Program-made: the position numbers and the translations under genes
Shown here: piece after piece, positions 17,597-26,929 of the stretch
Layout: each line of letters begins with the position of its first letter
How positions within the stretch are numbered: the stretch's first letter is position 1
From: Clostridiaceae bacterium
GTDB taxonomy: Bacteria; Bacillota; Clostridia; Lachnospirales; Lachnospiraceae
Direction: 5' to 3'
NCBI GenBank assembly: GCA_902363735.1
Contig: CABJBA010000003.1
Location: 372,001-436,000, forward strand
Length of the DNA: 64,000 bases
Notes under the pieces: model-generated
Databases searched by the model: none
What the model was told of the DNA's origin: nothing
The model's input: the letters and a program-made list of their open reading frames with translations, nothing else

Positions 17597-18793
17597 TCAA
17601 ATCTCCCTCTCAGGAAATTTCCCCTCTTCTCTGATCCGTTTGTTCAATTCCAGCAAATACTGGTTATCATCAAAAGGCATTGTAATCTCTTTATTTAACC
17701 AGGAAGACATCAGACATGCATTGGCAAGCCTGACTCCATGAATTCCATGAGAACCGGAAGCCAGAAGAGGTTCTTTGTACAGAACATGCCTTGCAAAGTT
17801 CTCCATTACCTCAACATGCTGATATCCCCAGCCTTCATGGTTGACAATGGTTGTGACCTCATAAAGCTCATTTTTTTCTCCTGAATTATCCGCCACCAGT
17901 TTACTTAGTTCCTTCATCAAAACAGTTTCGTTCAATTCACTTTCATTTTTCTTAAGCTTATAAACCGTAATTTCCCGGCTCTTATCAACAACAATCTTTC
18001 CGCCGGACAGATCAATTTCCAGACGGTCGGTTCCGATAGGATCATGAGTACATGTAATAAAACTTCCCGTTGATCCATTTTCATACTCAGTCAAAACAGT
18101 AACATCATTTTCCACCAATATCTGCCGATGTGCACCAAAAATACATTTTGCATATACTTTAACGGGAACTCCGCAGATCCACTGCCACAAATCCAGCTGA
18201 TGAGGCGCCTGATTGACCAAAACGCCGCCACCCTCACCACCCCAGGTCGCTCTCCATTCGCTTTGGCGGTAATAGCTGTCCGGACGCCACCAGGAGTTGA
18301 TCATCCAGCTGGAACGTCTGATTTCTCCCAGTTCTCCCGACTCCACGATTTCCTTAACCTTCTGGTATAGTTTATTGGTTCTTTGGTTAAACATAATTCC
18401 AAAAGCAACATCTGTATGCTTTTCAGCACATGTATTCATTTCAAGCACCTGTTTTGTATATACACCTGCCGGTTTTTCAACCAGCACATTCATACCGTGC
18501 TCCAGGCAATAAATTGCAATCTCAGGGTGAAGATAATGAGGCACAGTGGTAATTACGGCATCCACTGTTTTTGAATCCACCATATCCTTCCAATTTTTGA
18601 AAAATGGATATTCAGGAAACAATCTTTTAGCTTCCTTCTCTTTCTCCTCATCAACATCACAAATTGCGCCAAGCATGCCGTGTTCCGGGCAGTCTGCCTG
18701 AGGACCATCTGGTTTTGGCCTTCCTGCCAAAAATCCTGAATAGGAGGAACCCTGTACTCCAAATCCGATGATACCAAACTTAACTTTCTCCAT
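17597..18793 (-). CDS. Gfo/Idh/MocA-family oxidoreductase (copy 2)
   Basis: 398 residues from the ATG at 18793, with GGAG 7 bases before. The N-terminal Rossmann motif is FGIIGFGVQGSSYSG, and the EKP motif lies in NVLVEKPAGVYTK. The active-site region NQAPHQLDLWQWICG follows, in the place occupied by H/D/H residues in the family. It is only distantly like copy 1 and about 55 residues longer, so the two probably act on different intermediates or on the same sugar in opposite redox directions. Confidence 0.9.
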   Translation of the reverse strand: MEKVKFGIIGFGVQGSSYSGFLAGRPKPDGPQADCPEHGMLGAICDVDEEKEKEAKRLFPEYPFFKNWKDMVDSKTVDAVITTVPHYLHPEIAIYCLEHGMNVLVEKPAGVYTKQVLEMNTCAEKHTDVAFGIMFNQRTNKLYQKVKEIVESGELGEIRRSSWMINSWWRPDSYYRQSEWRATWGGEGGGVLVNQAPHQLDLWQWICGVPVKVYAKCIFGAHRQILVENDVTVLTEYENGSTGSFITCTHDPIGTDRLEIDLSGGKIVVDKSREITVYKLKKNESELNETVLMKELSKLVADNSGEKNELYEVTTIVNHEGWGYQHVEVMENFARHVLYKEPLLASGSHGIHGVRLANACLMSSWLNKEITMPFDDNQYLLELNKRIREEGKFPEREI

Positions 18794-18833
18794 GATTTTC
18801 TCCAAACTGCCGCACAAAGGGCTTTTTTACTGT

Positions 18834-19697
18834 CTATTCCAGTGATGCTGCAATACTTTTTATATATCTGATATTATTCCGGAGTTTTTCATCTGAGCTC
18901 TCAGCCGATGAAAAATCCTCAAAGGTTATATACCCGTCATATCCAACCGTTCTCAAAGCCTGGAAGCATCTTTTAAAGTCTGCATATCCGTCGGTAAAGG
19001 GGGCCCAGTCAGGAACGTATTTCTCCTGTCCTTCCACTTCCTTTTTTACCCATTTTGCATTTTTTATATGTACAAGATCCAGATATGGCCCCAGAATTTC
19101 AAATGCCATTTTATATTCTTCAAAACCTTCATAAATCACATTTCCTGTGTCATAAATGACACCGATATATCTGGGATCAAAATCAGACACCAGGCGGTAT
19201 GCTGCACTTGCGGTGGGAGTAATCGTTCCCATATGCATTTCCAAGTCCGCCTTTACCCCTGTTTTTTCTGCCAGTTTTTCTACCTTTTGAAAACCCATTG
19301 AGGCTTCCTCAAAAAGCTGCTGATACGTACGTTCTCCCGTATATTTCAGAGAATTGACCCGAATCCGTCCGCAGCCCATACGTTTTGCTGCAATCATGCA
19401 CCGTTCTATTTTTTCTTCACTGTCTGAGCAGTTTACATAGGTGGCAAGGGCATTAACAGAAAGGCCGTATTTCTCTGTCAACGCTTTTAACTCCTCCGCC
19501 TTTTTATCCACTTCGGCTATATCAATAGTACAATAATTATTTCTCCAGTAGGATGGAGCTTCTTTTAAAATCTCCTCGTCTGTTGGAATGTTTGTAACTC
19601 TCCAGTCTACTCCGTCGTATCCGTATTCCTGCATTTTCTGTAACGCCTGTTCCGGTGTCATCTCCGGAACACTTACCGTAAATAATGAATATTTCAT
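18834..19697 (-). CDS. sugar isomerase/epimerase-like TIM barrel (copy 2)
   Basis: 287 residues of the xylose-isomerase-like TIM barrel family: EYGYDGVDWRVTNIP at the start, DLEMHMGTITPT with a metal-binding Glu-His pair, GVIYDTGNVIYEG with the Asp ligand, HIKNAK and ITFEDF with the C-terminal Glu. The complete set of metal ligands suggests an active enzyme. It follows the inner-membrane permease gene by 20 bases in the sugar operon. No close substrate call is possible. Confidence 0.87.
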   Translation of the reverse strand: MKYSLFTVSVPEMTPEQALQKMQEYGYDGVDWRVTNIPTDEEILKEAPSYWRNNYCTIDIAEVDKKAEELKALTEKYGLSVNALATYVNCSDSEEKIERCMIAAKRMGCGRIRVNSLKYTGERTYQQLFEEASMGFQKVEKLAEKTGVKADLEMHMGTITPTASAAYRLVSDFDPRYIGVIYDTGNVIYEGFEEYKMAFEILGPYLDLVHIKNAKWVKKEVEGQEKYVPDWAPFTDGYADFKRCFQALRTVGYDGYITFEDFSSAESSDEKLRNNIRYIKSIAASLE

Positions 19698-19717
19698 AAT
19701 TATCTTCTGTCTCCTCT

Positions 19718-20569
19718 CTAGCCTTTCACTCCTGAGCTTGCCACACCTTCTACAAAGTACTTCTGCAAAAAAATAAATAGGATCAGCACCGGAATCAATG
19801 CAACCACTGCGGCAGCCATAATTTGTGCATAATTGGAAGAATACTGGGTATTAAACATACGAAGCATCAGCTGTATGGTTTTATTTTTCTGTGAAGAAAG
19901 ATAAATAAGCGGCCCCATAAAGTCATTCCACTCAAAGGTAAATGAGGTAATACACAAAGTTGCAACAGCCGGTTTTGACAAAGGAAGCATTAGCTTCCAC
20001 CAAATCCCGTATTCCGTAACCCCGTCAATGCGTGCAGCTTCCAGCAGTTCATTGGGTATTCCAACAAAAAACTGCCGGATTAGAAAAACTCCCATTGCGG
20101 AGAATGCATGCATCAGTATTAACCCCAGATGGCTGTCTGTCAGTCCGAAAAGCGTCATCATTTTATACTGGGGAACCATATATACCTGCCATGGAATGGA
20201 TATGGTCAGGACATACATCATAAAAATCGTATCCCTTCCCTTAAACTCCAGCTTTGCAAAGGCATAAGCTGCAAAACTGGAAGTCATGAGCTGAAGAACA
20301 GTAGTAAAAAATGTGAGCTTTGATGTATTAAAAAATCCGGTAAGCAACGGAACCTTTTCCCATATTTCTGCATAATTGCTCCATTGCGGATTTTCAGAAA
20401 TCCAGACAATAGGGAAAGAAAAAACATCTTTTTCCAGTTTTAACGATGCGGACAGCATCCAGGCAAACGGAATCAGCATGACAACCGCCATAAATATCAA
20501 TGCTCCATACACGAGCACCGGTTTTATGGAGCCGCCAGCGGTATGTCCGGATTTTGAAAAACGTTCCAT
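19718..20569 (-). CDS. carbohydrate ABC transporter permease (MalG type)
   Basis: 283 residues with six predicted membrane spans and the permease EAA loop ELLEAARIDGVTEYGIWWKLMLPLSKPA near the middle. That motif contacts the ATPase in CUT1 importers. The N-terminal Ser/Gly-rich cytoplasmic segment precedes the first span. It pairs with the MalF-type permease 46 bases upstream. No ATPase gene is present in the operon, so a shared MsmK-like ATPase is probably used. Confidence 0.93.
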   Translation of the reverse strand: MERFSKSGHTAGGSIKPVLVYGALIFMAVVMLIPFAWMLSASLKLEKDVFSFPIVWISENPQWSNYAEIWEKVPLLTGFFNTSKLTFFTTVLQLMTSSFAAYAFAKLEFKGRDTIFMMYVLTISIPWQVYMVPQYKMMTLFGLTDSHLGLILMHAFSAMGVFLIRQFFVGIPNELLEAARIDGVTEYGIWWKLMLPLSKPAVATLCITSFTFEWNDFMGPLIYLSSQKNKTIQLMLRMFNTQYSSNYAQIMAAAVVALIPVLILFIFLQKYFVEGVASSGVKG

Positions 20570-20615
20570 AAGTTCTCCTCTACATCCCCTTAAACGTATG
20601 CGATGGGGATTTCTA

Positions 20616-21527
20616 TTATAAGTTATTGGTAAACTTTTTCTCGCCCTTAAACTGAATTAAGGTTACCACTATAATAATGCTCAGCAATGTCATTGCCACA
20701 GCACTGGCATAGCCAAACTGGGAATTAACAAAAGCGCTGTTAAAAATATGGTAAGCAAGTACCTTTGTTGCTTCTCCCGGCCCTCCCTGGGTTGTAATAT
20801 ACATAATGTCATAGGACTTAAAGGTGGCTACCATAAGCATCATTAATATAAAAAACGTAGTGGGTGTTACACTTGGCCAGGTAATATACAGAAACCGCTT
20901 CCATCTTCCCGCGCCGTCTAAAGATGCTGCTTCATAAAGCTCTGAAGGCACTCCCTGCAGTGCTGCCAGATAAACAATCATATAATAGCCCATACTTTTC
21001 CAGACCGTCAATCCGATAATTGTGGGCATTGCCCAGGCTGTGGAAGCCGCCCATCTGGGAGGATTGGAAATACCCACAGCCATAAGAATACTGTTTACCG
21101 GTCCCCGGTCCGGATTAAATAAAGCCATCCAAACCACCGCCACCGCTACCAATGAAGCTACATAGGGAAAGAACAGCACAGAGCGGAAAAACACCCGTCC
21201 TTTCAGCGGCTTATTCATTAACATGGCCAGGGAAAGGGAAAGGGCCATGGTAACTGGAACAGTAGCAATGGTATAATACAGGGTGTTCTTTAACGCAATT
21301 CGAAAACTTAAGTCTTTGGTAAATAAGGTGATGAAATTCTTAAGTCCCACAAATTTTATGGGATTCCCTGAATCCCATTCGCAAAAACTCAAAAGCAGCG
21401 AAAATATAATCGGAATAAAAGTAAACACGAAAAATCCAATCAGATTCGGGAGTATGAATGAATAAGCTACCAGCGTCTTTTTCGTTGCCTTCGAGCATTG
21501 GGGAAACATATTTTTTTCTTTACTCAT
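20616..21527 (-). CDS. carbohydrate ABC transporter permease (MalF type)
   Basis: 303 residues from the ATG at 21527, with AAGGA upstream. Six membrane spans and the EAA loop ELYEAASLDGAGRWKRFLYITWP are visible, and LIGFFVFTFIPIIFSLLLSF marks the typical first span. It forms the translocation pore together with the MalG-type partner. It follows the binding-protein gene by 26 bases. Confidence 0.93.
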   Translation of the reverse strand: MSKEKNMFPQCSKATKKTLVAYSFILPNLIGFFVFTFIPIIFSLLLSFCEWDSGNPIKFVGLKNFITLFTKDLSFRIALKNTLYYTIATVPVTMALSLSLAMLMNKPLKGRVFFRSVLFFPYVASLVAVAVVWMALFNPDRGPVNSILMAVGISNPPRWAASTAWAMPTIIGLTVWKSMGYYMIVYLAALQGVPSELYEAASLDGAGRWKRFLYITWPSVTPTTFFILMMLMVATFKSYDIMYITTQGGPGEATKVLAYHIFNSAFVNSQFGYASAVAMTLLSIIIVVTLIQFKGEKKFTNNL

Positions 21528-21553
21528 AGAAGTCCTTTCCGTCACAGCTTAAA

Positions 21554-22849
21554 TTATTTCGATTCTTCTTCCACCATTCTGTCATACATTTTCTGAAGAC
21601 CTTCGTCTACGGTAACACTTTTTGTCATAATGGCACTGTGCTCTTCCTTGAAAATATTGTCCAAAATTTTTGTCAGCTTATCCATTCTCTGCTCAATCAC
21701 ATAAGTATCAATATCAAGATATTTGGAAAGGTTTTCTGGTGCATTTGGATAAGTGGCCGGAAGCGCATCAAATACCTTATTGATCTCATCGGAGCTGTAT
21801 CCCGGAACCACACCTGTTGCTGCAAGAACCTTTGCTCCCTCTTCTCCGCAGATGTAGGTGGCAAACTTCCATGCTTCCTCCGGATGCTTTGCATAGGCAC
21901 CAATAGATACCGGTGTCACGCCTCCGACTCCCACATCATTGCCAATGCCTTCTTCATTTGGAATGCTGACACATCCCCAGTTAAAATCAGCTACATTTTC
22001 ACAAAGCATATTGATAAACCAGGATCCCATCTGGACCATTGCTGCCTGCTGATTGTAAAAAACTCCGGAATAATGGATATTGGAGGATTTCAGCATACCA
22101 TAATCCTGAATGATGCCTTCATCCTGCATGGCAAGGATCTCTTCATAATATGGTTTTAAATTCTTAAAGCTTTCCTTATCAAGGTAATCAAATGTATCAA
22201 TTCTTCTGGCGAACTGATTTACATTACTGGGCCATGTATGTACATGTGCACCGTAAACCTTTTCGTTGCCGGTTCCACTTGTCATTTTGGCTGCCAGCTC
22301 ATGATAGTCTTTCATTGTCATCCCATCTTCTGGATAGGCAACTCCTGCCGCATCAAACAAGTCTTTGTTGTAAAAAACCATATTGTTGTCTTTTCTGAAA
22401 GGGACCGCATAGGTTTTTCCTTCCAGACCAAGCTGATCAATTAATCCCTGATAATTGTCCTTGCTGAAGGAAGGGTCCTTCTCCATGAATTCATCCATGG
22501 GAAGAAGGTGATTCTGCAGAATCAAAGCGCTGAGAGCAGGGGTTCCTTTGGTAAACACTACGTCAAAATCCTGTTTTCCGCCCAACTGAGTAGTTAAGGT
22601 TCTGTCATATTCATCTGCAGCAAATTCCACCGGCTCTATGGTTATGTTAGGATATTTCTCCATAAAGGACGTAAACATGGTTTTATAGTAAGCCAGATTT
22701 GAGTAATCCCATAACGCAACTTTAAGCGTAATGTTCTCCTCACTTGCTGCTCCTGGATCCTTTGATTTTTCTGCAGAACCGCATCCTGTTAATATTCCTG
22801 CTGCCATGATTGCAGCCATTACCCCTGCTAATACTCTTCTCTTTTTCAT
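21554..22849 (-). CDS. sugar ABC transporter binding lipoprotein
   Basis: 431 residues from the ATG at 22849, with AAGGAG at proper distance. A signal peptide MKKRRVLAGVMAAIMAAGIL ends in a lipobox LTGC, so the mature protein would be lipid-anchored outside the membrane. The body is a family 1 extracellular solute-binding protein (YPNITIEPVEFAADEYD, FTKGTPALSALI, AWKFATYICGEEG). First gene of the operon. The sugar is unknown; the downstream dehydrogenases and isomerases suggest a glycoside or inositol-like compound. Confidence 0.93.
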   Translation of the reverse strand: MKKRRVLAGVMAAIMAAGILTGCGSAEKSKDPGAASEENITLKVALWDYSNLAYYKTMFTSFMEKYPNITIEPVEFAADEYDRTLTTQLGGKQDFDVVFTKGTPALSALILQNHLLPMDEFMEKDPSFSKDNYQGLIDQLGLEGKTYAVPFRKDNNMVFYNKDLFDAAGVAYPEDGMTMKDYHELAAKMTSGTGNEKVYGAHVHTWPSNVNQFARRIDTFDYLDKESFKNLKPYYEEILAMQDEGIIQDYGMLKSSNIHYSGVFYNQQAAMVQMGSWFINMLCENVADFNWGCVSIPNEEGIGNDVGVGGVTPVSIGAYAKHPEEAWKFATYICGEEGAKVLAATGVVPGYSSDEINKVFDALPATYPNAPENLSKYLDIDTYVIEQRMDKLTKILDNIFKEEHSAIMTKSVTVDEGLQKMYDRMVEEESK

Positions 22850-22948
22850 TTTTTCTCCTTTTCCAGCACCTGATAAAAGGTACAATTATTTATAGCTTTG
22901 TTGTGTTTAATAATAATAGCATATTTTATCTTACATAATATCGTTATT

Positions 22949-22977
22949 TGTGCTATAGTTATGTAGTATTATGCTAT
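22949..22977. promoter_or_regulatory. direct repeat in divergent region, possible AraC site
   Basis: The hexamer TGCTAT occurs at 22951-22956 and 22972-22977, exactly 21 bases (two helical turns) apart, within the 296-base region between the sugar operon and its divergent AraC gene. This spacing is typical of AraC half-sites. No clear -35/-10 pair was found in the region. Confidence 0.3.
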
Positions 22978-23145
22978 TTTTGTTGAAATTGAGGATGTAC
23001 GTCTTAAAACCGCATCACTATATCACACATTTAACCATTATCTGGTATCTGCAATAAACTTTTTATCATCAATAATTATAAACTAAAGCCTTTTTAATCC
23101 AGTTTTATTATTGTAAATTTAAGAAGAAAGGAGTGTAGGATTGAT

Positions 23146-24012
23146 TTGTCTTCTAATTCATCAAACCAGAACATCGTGAAAAAAGTAGGCATTGAACCCA
23201 TTGATCGGATTCTTGTCACACATAAAATAACGGTTGAACCAACCAAGCGCCTTTTGCACATGCACAATAATGCATATGAAATCATGCTGTTTAAAAACGG
23301 AAACGTTGACTATTTCATCAACAATATCACCTATCATTTAAAACCTGGTGATCTTACTTTTATTTGTCCCAATGATATCCACGGTTTCTTTTCCAAAGAT
23401 TCTTCGCCATATGAAAGATATCCTCTCCATTTTGAAGAAACACTGATTCATGTCTTGTCCACTCCTCAAACCAATCTTTGTGAATGCTTTAGCGACATGA
23501 AGCCGGATCGTGTATACCAGCTGTCCAAGGATCAGATAAATGATTATGAATACTATGCCAAAAGTATCATCCGGGAAAAAGAGCAGAATGACTATGGAAG
23601 TGACATCAAGATGAGAGCATATCTTTCATTTATACTGATCCTGGTCAACAAGGCGTATCAAAATTCCAGCACCCTGATCAGTGACATTTCTCCTCAGCTT
23701 ATTAAAGATGCTATGAACTATATTGATGAAAACCTTACAAACATAATTTCGATTCAAACAATTTCCGATTCCCTGAATATCAGCCGTTCCCGTCTTTGTC
23801 ACTTATTTAAGGATTTTACAGGCACCTCTCTTTGGAACTATATCATTTTGCGGAGAATCCAATACTCCCAGATGCTTCTTCGCAGTGGAACCTCTATTAC
23901 AAATGCCTGTTATGACAGTGGATTTAAGGATTATGCCCACTTTGTAAAAGTATTTTCTAAAGTTGCGGGAACAACTCCCGGCAAATATGTAAAAATGATG
24001 AAAACATTCTAA
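23146..24012 (+). CDS. AraC-family transcriptional regulator of sugar operon
   Basis: 288 residues, probably starting at TTG (23146) behind TAGGA and an AAGGAG a little further upstream. Residues ~30-110 form a cupin-like sensing domain (HMHNNAYEIMLFKNGNVDYFI, LKPGDLTFICPNDIHGF). The C-terminal ~100 residues hold the AraC double helix-turn-helix, ending FKDYAHFVKVFSKVAGTTPGKY. It is divergent from the sugar operon and likely activates it in response to the imported sugar. Confidence 0.88.
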   Translation: MSSNSSNQNIVKKVGIEPIDRILVTHKITVEPTKRLLHMHNNAYEIMLFKNGNVDYFINNITYHLKPGDLTFICPNDIHGFFSKDSSPYERYPLHFEETLIHVLSTPQTNLCECFSDMKPDRVYQLSKDQINDYEYYAKSIIREKEQNDYGSDIKMRAYLSFILILVNKAYQNSSTLISDISPQLIKDAMNYIDENLTNIISIQTISDSLNISRSRLCHLFKDFTGTSLWNYIILRRIQYSQMLLRSGTSITNACYDSGFKDYAHFVKVFSKVAGTTPGKYVKMMKTF

Positions 24013-24075
24013 ACAAAAAACTTTAGAGATAGTCAACTTTTTCAACACATCGAAAACAGTCTGAATGAGCAGTCA

Positions 24076-24122
24076 CAAAAAAAAGGCTGTCACACTGGTA
24101 ACTTAGTGCGACAGCCTTTTTT
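24076..24122. terminator. bidirectional terminator
   Basis: AAAAAAGGCTGTCACACT pairs with AGTGCGACAGCCTTTTTT around a short loop, with A- and T-runs on the two sides. It separates the convergent AraC gene and the transporter gene. Confidence 0.88.
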
Positions 24123-24184
24123 ATAAAATCACGGCGGCAATCAAAGACACTTCCAAAAAATCAAATAGAATACAGATTAAATAA

Positions 24185-25378
24185 TTAAAACAACAGGGAA
24201 ACAAGGCCCGCCATCAGCACCGAGGCAATGGACACAGTAACAAATCCTGCAACCAGCATTTTGGGCAAAATAGCATCAAGAATTTTTTCTGACATTTCAG
24301 GAGTATCACCTAATGATTTAGCTACCTCTTTGGAAAGTATAAAGGTACCTGGAAAACCGTAGTTGGCAGTTGATCCGATTGCTATACAAATCCAGGGAGA
24401 AACTTTCAGAACCTTTCCCATAATAATTGAAAAAACCCCATATCCGATTACACCAAGAATATTTGCACCGATAATTGTGGGCAGCAGACTTAAGAGAACC
24501 TCAGGTGTTGCTTTGGAAAGACTGACAAAAATTACGGACATAAGTGCCGCCATAGCAAAACCGCTTGAATTTGCCTTCCCAAGGATATTTGTTTCCAAAA
24601 AACCCAACTCGGTAAATACAATTCCCAAAATCAATGATAAAATGTTTTTGTCCAGAATGTTAAAACCTGCCACTTGTGCAAGCACGGAAGAAAGCCATGT
24701 TGCCAGTAATGCAACCAGAGCAACCTTTGCAAGATAAAAGTTCTCAGAATCATATTTCTCAGGCAGAGAAGGAAACAGCTTTTTCTTTGCAGGGGCTTGT
24801 GATGCCGAAACTGCTTCCGGAACATATGTGCCTGCCAAAATCTCTTCTTTAATACGCATCCCTTCTTTTTTAAGAACAAAGGAAGCTACAGGATATCCCA
24901 CAAAGCCTTCCATTACCATTAAAACGACTGAGAATATAGCAAGCGTTTCTGCGTTGGGTGTTCCTGCCTGTGTCAGAGCGTCCTGCATCATAAGGGATGC
25001 AATAACTCCGCCGGAAATAACAGGTGCAGCTACAAACGCCTCTGTTTTTCCCAAAACAAGCTGACCAACAGTCAAAACCACAAAACCAATGCCCACAACT
25101 GCTGCTGCTGCAATCAAAACGGTTTTCCACTGCTGCTTAAGCTGGCTAATACTCATCAATGTTCCCATATGTACAAGAAGTAAGGTGATCAGCAATGCAC
25201 CTATTCCTGAAAGCTGGGCATCAGCAAATAAGGTTTGTGGAATCCCAAGCCAAAAGCCGATGACAAATATTGCAGAACATGTAAACATCATGGAAACAAT
25301 ACTTTTCGTTTTGGCAGAAATGATGTCTCCAATGGCATAGGTTACAAAAACAAATACCAGACTAATAATTGCATTCAT
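24185..25378 (-). CDS. multi-pass transporter-like membrane protein
   Basis: 397 residues from the ATG at 25378. About ten hydrophobic spans are visible with a central hydrophilic loop around residues 170-210 (SQAPAKKKLFPSLPEKYDSENF). Gly-rich segments AAPVISGGVIASLMMQDALT and AIGSTANYGFPGTFILS lie at comparable places in the two halves, which suggests an inverted-repeat transporter resembling sodium/glutamate (GltS-like) carriers. I cannot name the family firmly. It is divergent from two M20 amidohydrolase genes, so uptake of an amino-acid conjugate or dipeptide-like substrate is a reasonable inference. Confidence 0.7.
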   Translation of the reverse strand: MNAIISLVFVFVTYAIGDIISAKTKSIVSMMFTCSAIFVIGFWLGIPQTLFADAQLSGIGALLITLLLVHMGTLMSISQLKQQWKTVLIAAAAVVGIGFVVLTVGQLVLGKTEAFVAAPVISGGVIASLMMQDALTQAGTPNAETLAIFSVVLMVMEGFVGYPVASFVLKKEGMRIKEEILAGTYVPEAVSASQAPAKKKLFPSLPEKYDSENFYLAKVALVALLATWLSSVLAQVAGFNILDKNILSLILGIVFTELGFLETNILGKANSSGFAMAALMSVIFVSLSKATPEVLLSLLPTIIGANILGVIGYGVFSIIMGKVLKVSPWICIAIGSTANYGFPGTFILSKEVAKSLGDTPEMSEKILDAILPKMLVAGFVTVSIASVLMAGLVSLLF

Positions 25379-25625
25379 AAGTTTAATCACCTTTCTTCTC
25401 TGCGTACAAATTTATATATAATCTGTTTACAAGTTTAAGATATTCAGAATAGTATGTCAATATCTTTTAAATATTTTATGAAATCACCCAAAACTAACAC
25501 GGTTTAAAGCGCTAAAATATGCATTTTAAATATTGACATTTCAGCAATATTGTGTTGCACTTTATGGTATCCCACTTAAGAAGTAAAATAACAGGATACG
25601 CTCTGCGAAATTAATTCTTTACCCA

Positions 25626-25653
25626 TTGCATCAACACTGTGTTGTGCTATAAT
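25626..25653 (+). promoter_or_regulatory. promoter with internal palindrome
   Basis: TTGCAT (25626-25631), a 16-base spacer and TATAAT (25648-25653) lie upstream of the first M20 gene. The perfect palindrome CAACACTGTGTTG (25632-25644) fills the spacer, a position suited to a repressor. The rest of the 347-base divergent region shows no other clear element apart from a TTGACA at 25533 without a matching -10 box. Confidence 0.6.
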
Positions 25654-25725
25654 ATTGTAATATGAACTCAAAAAAAGTGAGGATTGCTCCTCATTTCTAA
25701 ATCATTATCAGCAAAGGAGAAAATT

Positions 25726-26898
25726 ATGAGCACAAATATCAAAGAACTGGCAAAAAACTATGAACCATATATTACAGACATGCGTCGTGAATTTCATATG
25801 CACCCTGAGACAAGCCTGCATGAAGAGCGCACTGCGGCACGAGTTGCTGAGGAGCTTGAAAAAATGGGAATTCCATTGGTCAGAATAGCCGGCACAGGTG
25901 TTTTAGGAACTATTCATGGAAAATTCCCAGGAAAAACCATTGCTCTGCGTGCGGACATGGATGCTCTTGAAATAACGGAAAAAACCGACTTGCCTTTTAA
26001 GTCGAAAAATGATGGTGTAATGCATGCCTGCGGTCATGATTCTCATACAGCCATGCTTCTTGGGGGTGCAAAAATACTAAATGAAATCAAGGACCAGCTC
26101 CACGGGACGGTTAAGTTGATATTTCAGCCCGCTGAAGAGGTTGCACAAGGCGCAAAGCGTATGATTGCAGAGGGTGCGATGGAAGGTGTTGACGAGATTT
26201 TTGGTATGCATGTAATGGGGGATCTGCCCGCTGGAAAAATCGCACTGCATACAGGCCCTCTCATGGCGGCTGTTGATATGTTTAAGCTTACAATTAAGGG
26301 AAAAGGCGGGCACGGTTCTATGCCTAATTACGGCGTAGATGCGGTTGTTGCCGCTTCTGCTGTTGTAATGAATCTTCAAACCATTGCCAGCCGTGAAAGT
26401 TCGCCTATGGAACCGGTTGTTGTTTCAGTGGGCAAGTTTGTTTCAGGAACCCGCTTTAATATTCTTGCAGATGAAGCCGTTTTAGAAGGCACGGTGCGCT
26501 GTTTCAGTCACCAGGTCCGCCGCCAGATCCCTGAAGCTATGGAGCGTATTGCCAAATCTACAGCCGCAAGCTATCGTGCAGAGGCAGAATTGGAGTACAC
26601 ACTTTTAACCGCACCGCTGATTAATGTGGAAAGCTCGGTTGTACGTGCAAGAAAATCAGTAGCGGCAATTCTTTCCGAAGATGCGGCAGTTGATGTTGTT
26701 CCAACTACAGGAGGGGAGGATTTCTCCGAATATATGACGAATGTCCCAGGTGTATTTGCATTTGTGGGTATTTGCAACGAAGAAAAAGACACCTGTTACA
26801 GCATTCATCACCCCAAATTTACCGTGGATGAGGATATGCTGAAAATCGGTGCAGCACTACATGCCCAATATGCGTGGGATTTTCTTAACGAGTCATAA
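25726..26898 (+). CDS. M20 family amidohydrolase (copy 1)
   Basis: 390 residues from the ATG at 25726, which has AAAGGAG just before. It is an M20D-type amidohydrolase (aminoacylase/aminobenzoyl-glutamate hydrolase group): RREFHMHPETSLHE, RADMDALEI, ACGHDSHTAMLLGGAK with metal ligands Cys/His, QPAEE with the catalytic Glu, and GGHGSMP in the dimerisation domain. It would hydrolyse N-acyl or related amide bonds of amino acids in the cytoplasm. No signal peptide. The next amidohydrolase begins 31 bases later, so the two form an operon. Confidence 0.92.
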   Translation: MSTNIKELAKNYEPYITDMRREFHMHPETSLHEERTAARVAEELEKMGIPLVRIAGTGVLGTIHGKFPGKTIALRADMDALEITEKTDLPFKSKNDGVMHACGHDSHTAMLLGGAKILNEIKDQLHGTVKLIFQPAEEVAQGAKRMIAEGAMEGVDEIFGMHVMGDLPAGKIALHTGPLMAAVDMFKLTIKGKGGHGSMPNYGVDAVVAASAVVMNLQTIASRESSPMEPVVVSVGKFVSGTRFNILADEAVLEGTVRCFSHQVRRQIPEAMERIAKSTAASYRAEAELEYTLLTAPLINVESSVVRARKSVAAILSEDAAVDVVPTTGGEDFSEYMTNVPGVFAFVGICNEEKDTCYSIHHPKFTVDEDMLKIGAALHAQYAWDFLNES

Positions 26899-26929
26899 AG
26901 TTGTGCAGGAAAGGCGAGTACATTAACAT

